NCBI GenBank assembly: GCA_024763215.1
Contig: JANTFX010000025.1
Coordinates: 1-33,561, forward strand
DNA from: Candidatus Krumholzibacteriia bacterium
Lineage (GTDB): Bacteria; Krumholzibacteriota; Krumholzibacteriia; LZORAL124-64-63
Length of the DNA: 33,561 nt
Direction of reading: 5' to 3'
Part shown: positions 8,180 through 16,738 of the stretch, one piece after another
How the letters are laid out: every line of letters begins with the position of its first letter
Numbering within the stretch: position 1 is the first letter of the stretch
Translations under genes and position numbers: made by a program
The notes under the pieces: generated by a model
The model's input: only the letters and a program-made list of their open reading frames with translations
Told to the model about the DNA's origin: nothing
Databases searched by the model: none

Positions 8180-9255
8180 AGGATAACGTCCTGACCCTGC
8201 GGAACCGCTACGAGGAGCTGGGCCGCCTGCTCTCGGATCCGGAAGTCCTGAAGGACCAGAGCCGGTACCGCAAGCTGACCACCGAGCACAAGCGGGTGAG
8301 CGACCAGCTGCGCATCGGGGAGCGCTGGCTGGAGGTGACGACACGGATCGCGGAGAACAGGGAGCTGCTCAAGGCGGAGAAGGATCCCGAGATGCAGGCC
8401 ATGATCAAGGAGGATCTGGCGGCCCTGGAGGCCGAGCTGGAGCCGGCCACGGCGGCCCTGGAGGAGGCCCTGCTGCCCCATGATCCCAACGACGACCGCG
8501 ATGCCATCCTGGAGATCCGCGCCGGCACCGGCGGCGATGAGGCGGCCCTGTTCGCCGAGGACATCGCCCGCATGTACCTGCGCTTCGCCGAGCGCAAGGG
8601 CTGGAAGACCGAATTGATCGACGTGACCGAGGGCACCGCCGGCGGCTTCAAGGAAGTGATCTACGCCGTGCGGGGCGAGGGGGCCTTCGGGATCCTGCGC
8701 TGGGAAAGCGGCGTGCACCGCGTTCAGCGCGTGCCGGCCACCGAGAGCCAGGGCCGGATCCACACCTCGGCCGTGACCGTGGCGGTCCTGCCGGAGGCCG
8801 AGGAGGTGGACGTGGAGATCAAGGACGCGGACCTGAAGATCGACGTCTACCGGGCCCAGGGGCCGGGCGGCCAGTCCGTGAACACCACCGACAGCGCCGT
8901 GCGCATCACCCACCTGCCCACGGGCATCGTGGCGCAGTGCCAGGACGAGAAATCCCAGCACAAGAACAAGGCCAAGGCCCTGAGCGTGCTGCGTTCGCGG
9001 ATCCTGGAGGCGGCCATCGCCGAGCAGGAGGCGGCCATCGCCGCCGAACGCAAGAGCCAGGTCGGGACCGGCGACCGCAGCGCCAAGATCCGCACCTACA
9101 ACTACCCGCAGAGCCGGGTCACGGACCATCGCATCGGGTTGACCGTCCACAACCTGGATGCCATCATGGCCGGAGATCTGGATGCGGTGGTGGAGGCCAT
9201 CCTGGCCTACCGCAGGGAAGAAGCCCTCAGGACCACGCGCGGTTCCCAGGGGTGA
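8176..9255 (+). CDS. prfA: Peptide chain release factor 1
   Basis: This is RF1, which recognises UAA and UAG stop codons and triggers peptide release on the ribosome. The stop-reading tripeptide PAT (residues 187-189, inside [15 protein letters not shown]) marks RF1 rather than RF2. The catalytic GGQ is at 231-233, the glutamine normally methylated by PrmC, whose gene follows. Length (359 aa) is normal and no frameshift site is present, unlike prfB. It starts with GTG at 8176, overlapping the DUF1385 stop (GTGA), with GGAGG about 8 nt upstream. RF2 is not in the window. Because RF2, not RF1, competes for UGA, this gene does not conflict with the selenocysteine system encoded downstream. Confidence 0.97.
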   Translation: MKDNVLTLRNRYEELGRLLSDPEVLKDQSRYRKLTTEHKRVSDQLRIGERWLEVTTRIAENRELLKAEKDPEMQAMIKEDLAALEAELEPATAALEEALLPHDPNDDRDAILEIRAGTGGDEAALFAEDIARMYLRFAERKGWKTELIDVTEGTAGGFKEVIYAVRGEGAFGILRWESGVHRVQRVPATESQGRIHTSAVTVAVLPEAEEVDVEIKDADLKIDVYRAQGPGGQSVNTTDSAVRITHLPTGIVAQCQDEKSQHKNKAKALSVLRSRILEAAIAEQEAAIAAERKSQVGTGDRSAKIRTYNYPQSRVTDHRIGLTVHNLDAIMAGDLDAVVEAILAYRREEALRTTRGSQG

Positions 9256-9301
9256 GCCGCACCCGCTCCGCACGCGCGACCACCCGGGGCTCCATGCCGA
9301 C

Positions 9302-10210
9302 ATGAACAGCGCCAAACCCCAGAAGACCGTCCGCGACCTGATCCTGGCCACCGCCGGGTACCTCGAGGGCAAGGGTCTGCCCGCGGCGCGCATGGAGGCC
9401 GAACGGTTGCTGGCCGATGTGCTGGGCGTCGCCCGCATGGAGCTTTACTTCCAGTTCGACCGCCCCGTGCTGGGCCGGGAGCTGGACAGGTACCGCGAGC
9501 TGGTGCGGCGGCGGGCCGGCGGAGAGCCCCTGCAGACCATCCTGGGCGAGACCGAGTTCTATTCCCGCGTGTTCAAGGTCCGGCAAGGGGTGTTCATCCC
9601 GCGGCCGGAGACCGAGCGTTTGGTGGAGATCGCGGCCGGGCTCATCGCGCCTCCGGAGGTGCGGCTGCTGGCCCCGGTGGCCGTGGAGATCGGCTGCGGC
9701 ACCGGGATCATCGGGATCTGCCTGGCCCTGGAGGTGCCCCGGCTGGTGGTCGAGGCCGTGGATATAGATCCGGCCGCGGTGGAGCTGACGCGCCACAACG
9801 CCCACAAGCTGGGGGTCGAGGCGCGGGTCCACACCCACCAGGGCAGCCGTTTCGACCCGTTGCCCGGGCACCTGCGCGGCGAGGTGGATCTGCTGGTGAG
9901 CAACCCGCCCTACATCCCCAGCGGGGACATCGAAGGGTTGCAGACCGAGGTCCGGGACCACGACCCCCGCGCCGCCCTGGACGGGGGGCGGGACGGCCTC
10001 GATTTCTATCGCGCCCTGGCTCACGGCATGGGGCCGTGGGTGCGGTCCGGCGGCTGGATCGTTCTGGAGATCGGGGCGGACCAGGGCGAGGCGGTCACGG
10101 AGATCCTGGCCGCTTCGGGCGCGGTCGCGGTGGAGGTTCATCGGGATTACGCCGGACGGGACCGGGTCGTCACGGCCAGGATGCCGGACAGGAAGGACGA
10201 CGATGGATAA
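9302..10210 (+). CDS. prmC: Release factor glutamine N5-methyltransferase PrmC (HemK)
   Basis: This S-adenosylmethionine-dependent enzyme methylates the Gln of the GGQ motif in release factors. The N-terminal helical domain (about 1-90) is typical, with TVRDLILATAGYLEGKG. The Rossmann domain carries VEIGCGTGIIGICLAL (motif I) and the substrate-binding NPPYIPSGD around residue 200, the hallmark of glutamine methyltransferases. The start at 9302 gives a normal 302-aa protein; further upstream starts in this frame would run back into prfA. No strong ribosome site is visible, and an out-of-frame ATG at 9295 precedes it, so coupling to prfA translation is likely. Its end overlaps murA by 8 bp. Confidence 0.95.
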   Translation: MNSAKPQKTVRDLILATAGYLEGKGLPAARMEAERLLADVLGVARMELYFQFDRPVLGRELDRYRELVRRRAGGEPLQTILGETEFYSRVFKVRQGVFIPRPETERLVEIAAGLIAPPEVRLLAPVAVEIGCGTGIIGICLALEVPRLVVEAVDIDPAAVELTRHNAHKLGVEARVHTHQGSRFDPLPGHLRGEVDLLVSNPPYIPSGDIEGLQTEVRDHDPRAALDGGRDGLDFYRALAHGMGPWVRSGGWIVLEIGADQGEAVTEILAASGAVAVEVHRDYAGRDRVVTARMPDRKDDDG

Positions 10211-11459
10211 ATTCGTGATCCAGGGACCGACCCCGCTCCGGGGGGAATTGAAGGTCAGCGGAGCCAAGAACGCCGTGCTGCCGTTGATGGCCGCCTCGCT
10301 GCTGGCCAGGGGCGAGACGGTCATCGACAACGTGCCCGACCTGCAGGATGTCCGGTTCTTCATGACCATCCTGGAGGGCCTGGGGGCGGTGTGCGCGTTC
10401 GCGGACCACGAGCTGCGTATCGATACCTCGGGGGTCACCGGTTGCTCGGCGCCCTACGACCTGGTGCGCAAGATGCGCGCGAGCATCTACGTGCTGGGCC
10501 CCCTGCTGGCCTCGCGCGGTGAGGCCCGGGTCTCGTTGCCGGGGGGGTGCGCCTGGGGGCCGCGTCCGGTGAACCTGCACCTGGAGGGCATGACTGCCCT
10601 GGGGGCGGACATCGAGCTGGACGAGGGCTATATCCAGGCCTCGGTGGACGGCCGTCTGCCGGGCGGGCATTTCCGCTTCGAACCCACCTCGGTGGGGGGG
10701 ACGGCCAACGTCCTGATGGCCGCGGTGCTGGCCGAGGGGGAGACCCGGCTGGAGAACTGCGCCATCGAACCCGAGGTGACCTGCCTGGCCGAAGCCCTGG
10801 TGGGGGCCGGAGCCGAGATCGAGGGGGTGGGCACCACCACCTTGCGCATCCAGGGCGTGCCCGAGATCGCACCCCTGCGGCACACCGTGATCGCCGACCG
10901 CATCGAGGCGGGCACCGTCATGGCCGCGGTCGCCGTGGCCGGCGGCCGGGTCGAGTTGCAGGGTATCCGCTGCGGGCACCTGAATCCGGTGTCGGCCGTG
11001 CTGCGGGAGATGGGCTGCACCATCTACGAAAACGAGGACTCGCTCGTGATCACCCGCGCGGAGCGTCCACGGCCGGTGGAGATCATCACCAGGCCCTACC
11101 CGGGTTTTCCCACCGATATGCAGGCCCAGCTCATGGCCGTCTGCGCGGTGGCCGACGGGACCAGCTTCATCACCGAGACCATCTACCCCGACCGCTTCAC
11201 CCACGTGGCCGAACTGGTGCGGCTGGGGGCGGACATCCGGGTGGACGGGCCGCGCGCCACGGTCTTCGGCGTGCCCAGCCTGACGGGTGCACCGGTCATG
11301 GCCACCGACCTGCGCGCTTCGGCCGCCCTGGTGCTGGCCGGGGTGGCGGCCGAGGGCACGACCACCGTCAACCGTGTCTACCACATCGACCGCGGCTACG
11401 AGCGCATCGAGGAGCGGCTGCGCACCCTGGGGGCGCGCATCGAACGGGTGCGGGAATGA
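10203..11459 (+). CDS. murA: UDP-N-acetylglucosamine 1-carboxyvinyltransferase MurA
   Basis: The first committed enzyme of peptidoglycan synthesis, transferring enolpyruvate from PEP to UDP-GlcNAc in the cytoplasm. The start motif [16 protein letters not shown] is present with the essential Lys-Asn pair. Cys116 in [15 protein letters not shown] corresponds to the catalytic Cys115 of E. coli, so the enzyme should be fosfomycin-sensitive in principle. Further conserved blocks are [25 protein letters not shown] and the closing [16 protein letters not shown]. Length 418 aa is normal. AGGAAGG (10190-10196) is 6 nt before the ATG, and the first 8 bp overlap prmC. It ends the rho-to-murA cluster. 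Confidence 0.97.
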   Translation: MDKFVIQGPTPLRGELKVSGAKNAVLPLMAASLLARGETVIDNVPDLQDVRFFMTILEGLGAVCAFADHELRIDTSGVTGCSAPYDLVRKMRASIYVLGPLLASRGEARVSLPGGCAWGPRPVNLHLEGMTALGADIELDEGYIQASVDGRLPGGHFRFEPTSVGGTANVLMAAVLAEGETRLENCAIEPEVTCLAEALVGAGAEIEGVGTTTLRIQGVPEIAPLRHTVIADRIEAGTVMAAVAVAGGRVELQGIRCGHLNPVSAVLREMGCTIYENEDSLVITRAERPRPVEIITRPYPGFPTDMQAQLMAVCAVADGTSFITETIYPDRFTHVAELVRLGADIRVDGPRATVFGVPSLTGAPVMATDLRASAALVLAGVAAEGTTTVNRVYHIDRGYERIEERLRTLGARIERVRE

Positions 11460-11465
11460 CCCCGT

Positions 11466-11603
11466 TCAGGCGCCGCGCTTGATGGCCCGGATCATCTGAT
11501 CGAGCTGCTGCAGGAACAGCGAGCGGTCCTTGGCCGCGAACGGCGCCGGTCCCCCCATCATGACCCCCTGGTCCCGCAGTTGCCTGAGGATCTGACGGGT
11601 GGG
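11466..11603 (-). pseudogene. C-terminal remnant of a DUF188 (YaiI/YqxD) family gene
   Basis: On the minus strand the last 45 codons before a stop at 11466 read PTRQILRQLRDQGVMMGGP, then [20 protein letters not shown] and a short basic tail. This matches the C-terminal end of DUF188 proteins such as E. coli YaiI, where the pattern is TxRDxxDxLRxxGxxTGGPxxxxxxDRxxFxxxLDxxL. The N-terminal two thirds, including the family's DADACP start, are absent: in this and other minus frames up to 11760 nothing resembles it, and the space is taken by the promoter region of the ClC gene. It is therefore a decayed end rather than a working gene. DUF188 proteins resemble PIN-type nucleases. Recognition is from memory of the family, not an alignment. 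Confidence 0.6.
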
Positions 11604-11685
11604 CGCGATTTTGCGCCTCCGGGCCCGTGTGTTACTGTTCAAGCATTCGCATCCCGACTCCCATCCAGGAACAGGCCCATGAACA

Positions 11686-11715
11686 TTGATCGTTGCAGCC
11701 GGCATCTCGTATACG
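11686..11715 (+). promoter_or_regulatory. Candidate sigma-70 promoter for the ClC gene
   Basis: TTGATC (11686-11691) and TATACG (11710-11715) are separated by 18 bp, each matching four of six consensus bases. Transcription would start near 11722, 42 nt before the ATG at 11764. This makes the TTG at 11686, which lies in the -35 box, an unlikely start codon. Confidence 0.45.
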
Positions 11716-11763
11716 TCTCCGGAATCCAGGCTTCGGGGATCCGGGGTAGGATGGAGCTTCGCC

Positions 11764-13473
11764 ATGCGTAGATGGCAGCGCTCGCTGGTCATCGACGCCC
11801 TCGTCATGGGCGTGGTGGGGGCAGCCGCGGCGAGGATTTTCAGCTGGCTGCTGGATCTGATCACGCGCTTCAGCCTGCATGATTTCGCGGGCTACGTGGC
11901 GCCGGGGTTGCCCAACGAGGGCGGCAGCCTGCACCAGACCATCGGGAGCCAGGGCCTGTGGCTCATTCCGGTGATCATCACGGCAGGCGGCCTGATTTCC
12001 GGGGCCCTGGTCTACTGGATCGCCCCGGAGGCCGAGGGGCACGGCACCGACACCGTCGTCAAGGCCTTCCACCGCCTGGGGGGCCGGATCCGCGCGCGGG
12101 TCACCCCGCTGAAGATCGTGACCTCGGCCCTGACCATCGGCACCGGCGGCGCCGCCGGCCGCGAAGGTCCGACCGCCCTGTTCAGCGCCGGCATCGGCTC
12201 GATGTACGCCGGGCTGACGCACAGGACGCCCCGCGAGCGCCGCCTGCTGGTGCTCATCGGTTGCGCAGCCGGTCTGTCGGCCATTTTCCGTTCTCCCATC
12301 GGCACCGCCCTGTTCGCCATCGAGGTTCTCTACGAGGATATGGAGTACGAGGCGGACGCCCTGCTGTACACCCTGATCAGTTCCATCGTCGCCTACACCA
12401 TCACGGGCTTTTTCGTGGACTGGCAGCCGCTGTTCCAGGTGCCCGCGGGGATCCGGGTCACCACCATGGGGGCCTTCGCGTCCTATGTCGGGCTGGGGGT
12501 CCTGTCGGGAGTCGTGGGGGCGGCCCTGCCCAACATCTTCTACGGCGGTCGGGACCTGTTCCACCGCCTGCCGATCTTGCCCCATTTCAAGCCCGCCCTG
12601 GGCGCCCTGGGGGTGGGGATCATGGCCCTGGGTCTGCCGGAGATTCTCGGCGGCGGTTACGGCTGGATCCAGGAGGCCATGGACGGCCGGCTGGCCCTGT
12701 CCCTGCTGGTGCTGCTGGTGGTGGGCAAGATGGTGGCCTTCACCCTGACGGTGGGTTCGGGTGGTTCGGGCGGCGTGTTCGCCCCGAGCCTGTTCATCGG
12801 GGCCATGACCGGCGGCGCGCTGGCCCATCTGTTCCACCAGCCGCCGGCGCCGTTCGTCATCGTGGGCATGGCCGCGGTGTTCGGCAGCGCGGGCCGGGTG
12901 CCCATCGCCACCCTGCTGATGGTGACCGAGATGACCGGCGGCTACCACCTGCTGGCCCCCGCGGCCCTGGGGGTATCGTTCGCCTACCTGGTCCAGGCAC
13001 GGCTGATCCACCTGTTGCCGCGCCTGCCCTATGCCAGCCTGTACGAGGCCCAGGTGGCCAACCGCTACCATTCGCCGGCCCACCACGCGGATACCCTGCG
13101 CCACAGCCTACAGTACCTGGCCGGCAGCGGCGGGCGTGAGGGAGGCCGTGGGAGCGCGGTGAGCATGTTCGAGCGCCTGATCCGACGCCGGACCCTGTCC
13201 CTGCCCGACGGCTACGTCCTGCTGTCGGGGAAATTGCGGCCCGACAGCCCGTGCGCCGGGACCATGGTCAAGCGCGGCTGCCTGTTCACGGGCCGTTCGG
13301 GCGGAGATATCATCTATCTGGTGCGTGACGGTAAGGGCTTGAGGCCCTACCCCACCGAGACCCTGCAGGCCGGCGATTTGATCATGATCCTGGCTCCGGA
13401 CGAGGATATCGACCATCTCCACCGCCACCTGGTCATCATGGATTTCGATGAGACAGCCGTGGATCCCCGCTGA
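11764..13473 (+). CDS. ClC-family chloride channel/transporter with C-terminal TrkA-C-like domain
   Basis: A polytopic ClC protein of 569 aa. The gating motif GTGGAAGREGPTALF holds the external gating glutamate (GREGP), and GSGGSGGVFAPSLFIGAM is the GxFxP anion-binding motif. The first anion motif, usually GSGIP, reads GHGTD here, so the central serine is replaced. The internal proton glutamate of E. coli ClC-ec1 (second E of IIEE) aligns with Val in LFAIEVLYED, as in ClC channels. After the membrane part, residues from about 480 form a soluble domain ending GLRPYPTETLQAGDLIMILA, which resembles a TrkA-C (RCK_C) regulatory domain rather than the CBS pair of many ClCs. The ATG at 11764 is chosen over an upstream TTG (11686) because GGATGGAG precedes it and a promoter overlaps the TTG. 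The transport mode (channel or exchanger) is inferred. Confidence 0.9.
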   Translation: MRRWQRSLVIDALVMGVVGAAAARIFSWLLDLITRFSLHDFAGYVAPGLPNEGGSLHQTIGSQGLWLIPVIITAGGLISGALVYWIAPEAEGHGTDTVVKAFHRLGGRIRARVTPLKIVTSALTIGTGGAAGREGPTALFSAGIGSMYAGLTHRTPRERRLLVLIGCAAGLSAIFRSPIGTALFAIEVLYEDMEYEADALLYTLISSIVAYTITGFFVDWQPLFQVPAGIRVTTMGAFASYVGLGVLSGVVGAALPNIFYGGRDLFHRLPILPHFKPALGALGVGIMALGLPEILGGGYGWIQEAMDGRLALSLLVLLVVGKMVAFTLTVGSGGSGGVFAPSLFIGAMTGGALAHLFHQPPAPFVIVGMAAVFGSAGRVPIATLLMVTEMTGGYHLLAPAALGVSFAYLVQARLIHLLPRLPYASLYEAQVANRYHSPAHHADTLRHSLQYLAGSGGREGGRGSAVSMFERLIRRRTLSLPDGYVLLSGKLRPDSPCAGTMVKRGCLFTGRSGGDIIYLVRDGKGLRPYPTETLQAGDLIMILAPDEDIDHLHRHLVIMDFDETAVDPR

Positions 13474-13609
13474 ACAGCCAGGTGGCAGGTGAAACCCCAT
13501 CGCCGTTGAACAAATGCCGCCGCCGCTTTCGGCCCGGGCCGACCTGTGATATCTTGCAGATCCGCCACCACCGGGAACCAGAGCAGGAACCACAGGACCG
13601 CATGATCGC

Positions 13610-15529
13610 ATGACCACTCCCATCCGCCACTTCATCCTCGGAGCCGCCGGGCACGTCGACCACGGCAAGACCGCCCTGATCACCGCGCTGACCGGCACCA
13701 ACACCGACCGCCTCAAGGAAGAACGGGACCGGGGCATCAGCATCGAGCTGGGATTCGCCGAGCTCGACCTGGGCGGCGGGATCCAGCTCGGTGTGGTGGA
13801 CATGCCCGGCCATGAGAAATTCGTCAAGCAGATGGTCAGCGGGGCGGGCGGGGTGGATCTGGCCTTCCTGGTCATCGCCGCCGACGAGAGTGTCATGCCC
13901 CAGACCATCGAGCACCTGGAGATCCTCGACAGCCTGGGGGTGTCCAGCGGTGTGGTGGTGGTGACCAAGACCGACATGGTGGACGAGGAATTCACCGCCA
14001 TCGTCACCGAAGAGGCCCGGGAGCTGGTGGCCGGCACCTTCCTGGAGGGCCGGCCCATCGTGCCGGTCAGCGCCGTGGCCGGAACCGGTCTGGAAGATCT
14101 GAAAAAGGCCCTGCGCGCCGAGGCCGAGGCCCTGCCCGTGCGGGCAGAACAGGGTGCGTTCCGGCTGCCGGTGGACAGGGTCTTCACCCTGCCCGGGGCC
14201 GGGGTCATCGTCACCGGAACCTGCTGGAGCGGGGCGGTGGAAGTAGGCGACAAGCTGGCCGCCCAGCCGGGCGGCATGGCCGTCCGGGTGCGGGAGGTCC
14301 AGGTGCACGGCAAGCGCGCCGAGCGGGGCGCCTCGGGCCAGAGGCTGGCCCTGGCCCTGCACGGGGTCAAGAAGGAGGATCTGGAGCGGGGGGACCAGAT
14401 CATCGGTCCCGGTGGAGCGGTCGTGACCCGCCGCATCGACGTGCGGGTCAACCTCATGCCCCATTACAAGGGCGTGGTCAAGAACCGGCAGCGCCTGCAT
14501 ATCCATCACGCGGGGCGCGAGGTCCTGGGCCGCATCGTCCTGCTGGATGCGCAGGAGCTGGGAGGGGACGCGGGGCCGCGCACGGGCCTGGGCCAGCTGC
14601 ACCTGGAGAAGGAGCTGGTTGCCGCCCGCGGCGACCGTCTGGTGCTGCGGTTCTACTCCCCGGTGACCAGCATCGCCGGCGGCGTGGTGCTGGATCCCGG
14701 GCCCCGGCCCCACAAGCGCTTCGACCCCAAGGTCGCCGAGACCCTGGCCGTCCTGGAAAGCGGTGACCCGGCCGAGCTTTTCCGCCAGCGCCTGCAGGAG
14801 GCCGGTCACGCGGGGTTGCCGGTGACCGAAGCCCTGGGGATGGAAGACGACCCGGTCTGCCTGCGCGTGGGCAAACGCGTGTACCACCGGGAACTGGTGG
14901 AGGATCTGGCGGAAAAGATCGAGGATCTGGTGCGGCGGTACGCGACGCGCTTCCCCCTGCGGGTAGGCATCCCCAAGGAGGAGGCCCGCCGCAAGTGCAA
15001 GTTCAAGGGCGGGCCCGCCGAGTGGAACGCGGTGTGCGCGGCCCTGGCCTCGACCGCGTCCTGGGTGGTGGCCGGCGACCGCATCGGGATCTCCGCCGAG
15101 GGCCCCGCGCTTCCGGCTGCCCTGCGCGCAGCCCTGGACGGGGCCGCGGCCGAGCTGGAGGCCTTCGGTCTCGACTGGCCGGGGCTGGAGAACTGGGCCG
15201 AACAGTCGCCCGTATTCAGGGACGCGGCCAGGGATCCGGCCCTGAAGGATTTCCTGCCGGCCGAGGTGGTCCGCTGGCTGGTCGATCACGGTCGGGCCGT
15301 GGCCGTCAGCAACGACTATATTGTCCCGGTCACCGCCCGCGCAAAACTGCTGGAAGATCTGCGCGGGTACTTCGCGCGGGAAAACGAGCTTTCCTTCAGC
15401 GCTTTTCGTGAGCTCAGCGGACTGTCCCGCAAACTCGGCATCCCCCTGCTCGAGCATCTCGACCAGGTGGGGGTAACCCTGCGCCGCCAGGATGTGCGCA
15501 TCGCCGGCCCGGCGCTGGAGGATTCATGA
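13610..15529 (+). CDS. selB: Selenocysteine-specific elongation factor SelB
   Basis: SelB delivers selenocysteyl-tRNA to the ribosome at UGA codons followed by a SECIS hairpin. The GTPase domain has G1 GAAGHVDHGKT (11-21), G3 DMPGH and G4 TKTD. EF-Tu-like beta domains follow (VDRVFTLPGAGVIVTGT is the SelB-type domain II start). The C-terminal third (about 390-639) is a series of winged-helix domains that bind SECIS RNA, with FRELSGLSRKLGIPLLEHLD as the last. Length 639 aa is typical. Its presence implies selA, selD and selC elsewhere; none is in the window, and no UGA-interrupted frame was recognised here. It overlaps ispG by ATGA. A three-codon out-of-frame ATG at 13603 (ATGATCGCATGA) sits just before the start. 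Confidence 0.97.
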   Translation: MTTPIRHFILGAAGHVDHGKTALITALTGTNTDRLKEERDRGISIELGFAELDLGGGIQLGVVDMPGHEKFVKQMVSGAGGVDLAFLVIAADESVMPQTIEHLEILDSLGVSSGVVVVTKTDMVDEEFTAIVTEEARELVAGTFLEGRPIVPVSAVAGTGLEDLKKALRAEAEALPVRAEQGAFRLPVDRVFTLPGAGVIVTGTCWSGAVEVGDKLAAQPGGMAVRVREVQVHGKRAERGASGQRLALALHGVKKEDLERGDQIIGPGGAVVTRRIDVRVNLMPHYKGVVKNRQRLHIHHAGREVLGRIVLLDAQELGGDAGPRTGLGQLHLEKELVAARGDRLVLRFYSPVTSIAGGVVLDPGPRPHKRFDPKVAETLAVLESGDPAELFRQRLQEAGHAGLPVTEALGMEDDPVCLRVGKRVYHRELVEDLAEKIEDLVRRYATRFPLRVGIPKEEARRKCKFKGGPAEWNAVCAALASTASWVVAGDRIGISAEGPALPAALRAALDGAAAELEAFGLDWPGLENWAEQSPVFRDAARDPALKDFLPAEVVRWLVDHGRAVAVSNDYIVPVTARAKLLEDLRGYFARENELSFSAFRELSGLSRKLGIPLLEHLDQVGVTLRRQDVRIAGPALEDS

Positions 15530-16617
15530 CCAAGCAGGATCCCGCTCCGCGCGCGGCTGTTTGCGCCCCGCGCCGGAATACCCGGCAGATCAAGGCCGGA
15601 CCGGTCACCATCGGCGGCGACGCTCCGGTACGGGTGCAGAGCATGACCACCACCATCACCGGCGATGCGGAGGCCACCCTGGCCCAGATCCGCGAGCTGG
15701 CCACCGCCGGGGCCGAGCTGGTGCGAGTGACGGTGAACGACCAGGCGGCCGCCGACGCCCTGCCGCGGTTGATCGCCGAGTCGGGCGTGCCCCTGGTGGC
15801 CGATATCCATTACGACCACAAGCTGGCCCTGGCCGCGGTGAACGCCGGCATCGCCAAGTTGCGCATCAACCCCGGCAATATCGGCAGCAAGGATCACGTC
15901 CAGGAGGTGGCCGCGGCCGCCGCGGATCACGGTATCCCCATCCGCATCGGGGTGAACAAAGGCAGCCTGCACCGCAGGTACGCCGGATTGGCGGAGCTGG
16001 ATCCGGCCGGCGCCCTGGTGCAAAGCGGCCTGGACGAGATCGAGGCCCTGGCCGCGGTGGGCTTCGACCAGGTGGCCGTCAGCCTCAAGAGCAGCGATCC
16101 GGGCGAGGTGGTGGCCGCCTGCCGGCGCTTCGCCGCGCAGTCGGATGTGCCTCAGCACCTCGGCGTGACCGAGGCGGGCACCCTGCTGGCCGGCACTTCC
16201 CGCTCGGTGGCGGCCATGTCGGTGCTGCTGGCCGAGGGCATCGGCGACACCGTGCGCATCAGCCTGGCCGACGATCCGGTGCACGAGGTGACCGCGGCCT
16301 TCCACATGCTGCAGGCCCTGGGCCTGCGTGATGGTTTCGCCCGGGTGGTGGCCTGCCCCACCTGCGGACGCGTGGAAGTGGACGTGGTGGCCCTGGCCAC
16401 GCGGGTGGAGGAACTGGCGAAGGATCTGCCGTCTGACCGGGTGGTCTCGGTCATGGGCTGCATCGTCAACGGGCCGGGGGAAGCCAAGGCCGCCGACCTG
16501 GGGATCGCCGCAGGGAAGACCAAGGTGGCCATCTACCGTAAGGGCGTCCTGCACCGCAACATCCCCAAGGAAGATCTGGAAGCCGTGCTGGTCGAAGAGA
16601 TCGAGCGGCTCAAGTAG
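15526..16617 (+). CDS. ispG: 4-hydroxy-3-methylbut-2-enyl diphosphate synthase IspG (GcpE)
   Basis: Penultimate enzyme of the MEP isoprenoid pathway, converting MEcPP to HMBPP with a [4Fe-4S] cluster. The N-terminal TIM barrel starts RQIKAGPVTIGGDAPVRVQS and carries LVADIHYDHKLAL and KLRINPGNIG. The cluster-binding cysteines are C277 and C280 (ACPTCGR) and C312 (MGCIVNGPGEA), with the conserved Glu at 319. Length 363 aa is the bacterial short form without the plant insertion. It starts in an ATGA overlap with selB, so the two are coupled. Pairing with selB has no obvious biochemical logic and may be a local arrangement. Confidence 0.97.
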   Translation: MTKQDPAPRAAVCAPRRNTRQIKAGPVTIGGDAPVRVQSMTTTITGDAEATLAQIRELATAGAELVRVTVNDQAAADALPRLIAESGVPLVADIHYDHKLALAAVNAGIAKLRINPGNIGSKDHVQEVAAAAADHGIPIRIGVNKGSLHRRYAGLAELDPAGALVQSGLDEIEALAAVGFDQVAVSLKSSDPGEVVAACRRFAAQSDVPQHLGVTEAGTLLAGTSRSVAAMSVLLAEGIGDTVRISLADDPVHEVTAAFHMLQALGLRDGFARVVACPTCGRVEVDVVALATRVEELAKDLPSDRVVSVMGCIVNGPGEAKAADLGIAAGKTKVAIYRKGVLHRNIPKEDLEAVLVEEIERLK

Positions 16618-16692
16618 AAACTTTTTGGGGAGTACGAATTTTCTTTAGTTCCTGCCGTTTTCGCCGATCCTTTTCCCGGAATTTGCATGGAG

Positions 16693-16711
16693 CCGAAGGG
16701 CATGCCTTCGG
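16693..16711 (+). terminator. Hairpin after ispG, possible weak terminator
   Basis: CCGAAGG (16693-16699) pairs with CCTTCGG (16705-16711) around a 5-nt loop, followed by only TTT. It lies between ispG and the HD-GYP gene, in a stretch (16618-16738) that is otherwise AT-rich and probably holds the HD-GYP promoter, which I could not place. Confidence 0.4.
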
Positions 16712-16738
16712 TTTGCCCGCTCGCCTCAGGAAAGGGTC

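Noticed and set aside
11686-11763. TTG-initiated 26-residue extension of the ClC protein
   Set aside because: The TTG is in a candidate -35 box, the extra residues are not typical of the family, and the ATG at 11764 has a ribosome site.
13436-15457. 673-codon minus-strand frame opposite selB, and similar long frames opposite most genes (for example 27065-28642 plus, 16-1434 minus)
   Set aside because: These are shadows caused by high GC at third positions; their translations are low-complexity and match no family, while the opposite strand has clear motifs.
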